Shown here: one piece after another, positions 62,636-64,000 of the stretch
How the letters are laid out: each line of letters begins with the position of its first letter
Position numbering within the stretch: position 1 is the first letter of the stretch
DNA from: Aplectana chamaeleonis
Lineage: Eukaryota > Nematoda > Chromadorea > Rhabditida > Cosmocercidae
DNA length: 64,000 bases
Reading direction: 5' to 3'
Assembly (NCBI GenBank): GCA_029168955.1
Contig: JAPDOI010000707.1
Span: 240,584 to 304,583 of the forward strand
Translations under genes and position numbers: made by a program
Notes under the pieces: model-generated
What the model was told of the DNA's origin: nothing
Databases searched by the model: none
Seen by the model: the letters and a program-made list of their open reading frames with translations, nothing else

Positions 62636-64000
62636 CCGAGTAAGTTCCGACTCCTTGTTGTACCTATTAGGAAAAGAAATGCACTTGGCCAGGTATCTCC
62701 ATTTGGCTGAGTTCCTCTCATCCAAATAACCGGACGCGATTGCGTATATTCGACAACAGCTTCCAGCTTTGTCTGATTGTGAGAATTCAGCGGTGCGCCA
62801 TTTCGGATTAAAAACCTGACCGTTTAGTGGCGATATGCGCTGGCCCTAGTGCTGTAGTGAAGAACACGCCGCCTTTTCATTGGTCCATATGCGCCCCAGT
62901 TAGTTCCATCGGTTCGAAACATGCGAAACCTTCGTTGAGCCAATGACAAGCTCTTATTCTTCGGAAGGCTATCTGGTTCGAAATAGCTGATTCTTTTCCT
63001 CTACAGTACTGCCTTTAAAATCTTTTCGTCTTTTTCTCGATAAATCTTTCCTACTGAGTTCAGGTTTGCTGGAAAATATCTCATGCGATCCTAAATCTGC
63101 GGATCCACGCTGTTTGGGACCAGTTCAGTGCTAACCTCCAGTGATTTCATGGCGAAATCGGAGAGAATTTCCAGTGATAGCATAGCGATAACGCCTCTTT
63201 GATCAATGTTTTCCACGCTTGCCACATGCTAATTGAAGTGCTCATTATCGCCGGCTAGATAATAAGGTCACTCGATTTATTCCTCACTTTTCTTTTGTCT
63301 TTGCTATAAGGGAAAGAAATGTGGTTATAGTCGAACATGGGCATTCAACTTTGATTTTGGAATGAATAGATTTTTAGAATATAAGACAATTTTAAATTTC
63401 AAGATAAAGGAAGAATTCGAATAAGACCACTCAGTTACCTTTGAATGGATGGGAAACTTTTGAAAGTGGTCTTGTTATCGTTTTGAATGAATATTCGAAG
63501 GCGTTTTTCGAATACTCGACTGGTATACAAATTACCAAATAATTTTCCCCAAATGATTCACACACAAACCTTGTTGAATATTTTCTCAGTGTCCGAATAT
63601 TCGAATTTTGAGAGCATAAAATTGGCCGATTACTCAGAAAATCAGATGTTTTGATTCTTGGTCGTGAAATGAATGTTGAAAAACCCATTAATTCAGAAAC
63701 CCCAGTTGAATATTCGAAAATCTGATTTATTTCGAAGTCTAAAAAAGTCGAATGCTTGAAAGAGCAAATAATTTCGTCTCTCGAATGAATCAATTAGTCA
63801 CAAAAAAAAACGGAATAATCCAATAATTTCCCAAGGAATGGAGTATCTAGAAAGCCAGAAATTTGAGAGCTTCCTGATTGAATCGAATGTTTGAATACTC
63901 AAATAATGGATTTCTTTGAAAATGTGTCGAATATTCATTCTATTGCCAGGGTCCAAATCTGATTATCATATCAAGGTACTTGTCTTTTCAAATTCATCAG
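62636..64000. other. terminal gap with ATTCGAATA-rich segment (63400-63940)
   Basis: After a lone family F end (CTGCCTTTAAA, 63008), the last 550 bp repeat ATTCGAATA, TCGAATATTCGA and GAATGAAT-like words in both orientations, resembling the TTCG-rich start of the window. A 120-aa minus-strand ORF (63431-63793) is derived from this and is not called. Confidence 0.4.

Overview
This is a nuclear eukaryotic window, most likely from a nematode (clade V/rhabditid-like by repeat style; the species is not identified). The evidence is: compact introns of about 45-110 nt with GT...TTTTCAG-type ends; several short ORFs whose first ATG sits a few bases after a strong acceptor-like TTTCAG/TTTTGTAG (the pattern of spliced-leader trans-splicing); and a dense load of inverted-repeat DNA elements. 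There are no operons, Shine-Dalgarno sites, tRNAs, rRNAs or CRISPR arrays. No long conserved housekeeping gene is recognisable, and every gene call is a hypothesis built by eye from open frames plus phase-compatible splice sites.

Layout. 0-9 kb: repeats, the 3' end of a degenerate non-LTR retrotransposon ORF (4.7-5.1 kb, minus strand; the one clear homology in the window), a three-exon candidate gene (5.3-6.1 kb, plus strand), and a pair of inverted repeat blocks at 2.9-4.45 and 8.4-9.0 kb. 9-16 kb: palindromic TA-target elements and a convincing minus-strand multi-exon gene region (12.3-13.4 kb). 16-27 kb: element 'A' copy 1 (17.8-18.8 kb), Harbinger-like and TTAA-target elements (one nested in another at 24.8-25.7 kb), and a two-exon gene at 20.8-21.1 kb. 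27-35 kb: a two-exon minus-strand candidate (27.5-27.9 kb), foldback elements and mostly featureless DNA. 35.8-39.9 kb: element 'A' copy 2, split by a 3-kb TA-flanked inverted-repeat element; copy 1 preserves the empty site. 40-42 kb: small ORFs with splice-leader-like acceptors. 42.6-52.7 kb: a repeat complex made of long-arm foldback elements, a 600-bp direct duplication and more than 3.5 kb of a 42-bp minisatellite in three arrays of diverging subfamilies. 53.7-64 kb: a more gene-like tail with candidate exons at 54.3-55.0, 55.05-56.15, 60.5-61.1 and 62.2-62.6 kb.

The most unusual system is the 42-bp minisatellite. Each unit is two related 21-bp halves, arranged locally in a 126-bp higher-order pattern. 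Because 42 and 21 are multiples of three, the antisense strand reads as a heptad repeat. A second theme is a family of about 130-150-bp near-perfect hairpins, present five times, whose two arms share copy-specific changes. The candidate genes do not form a recognisable pathway.
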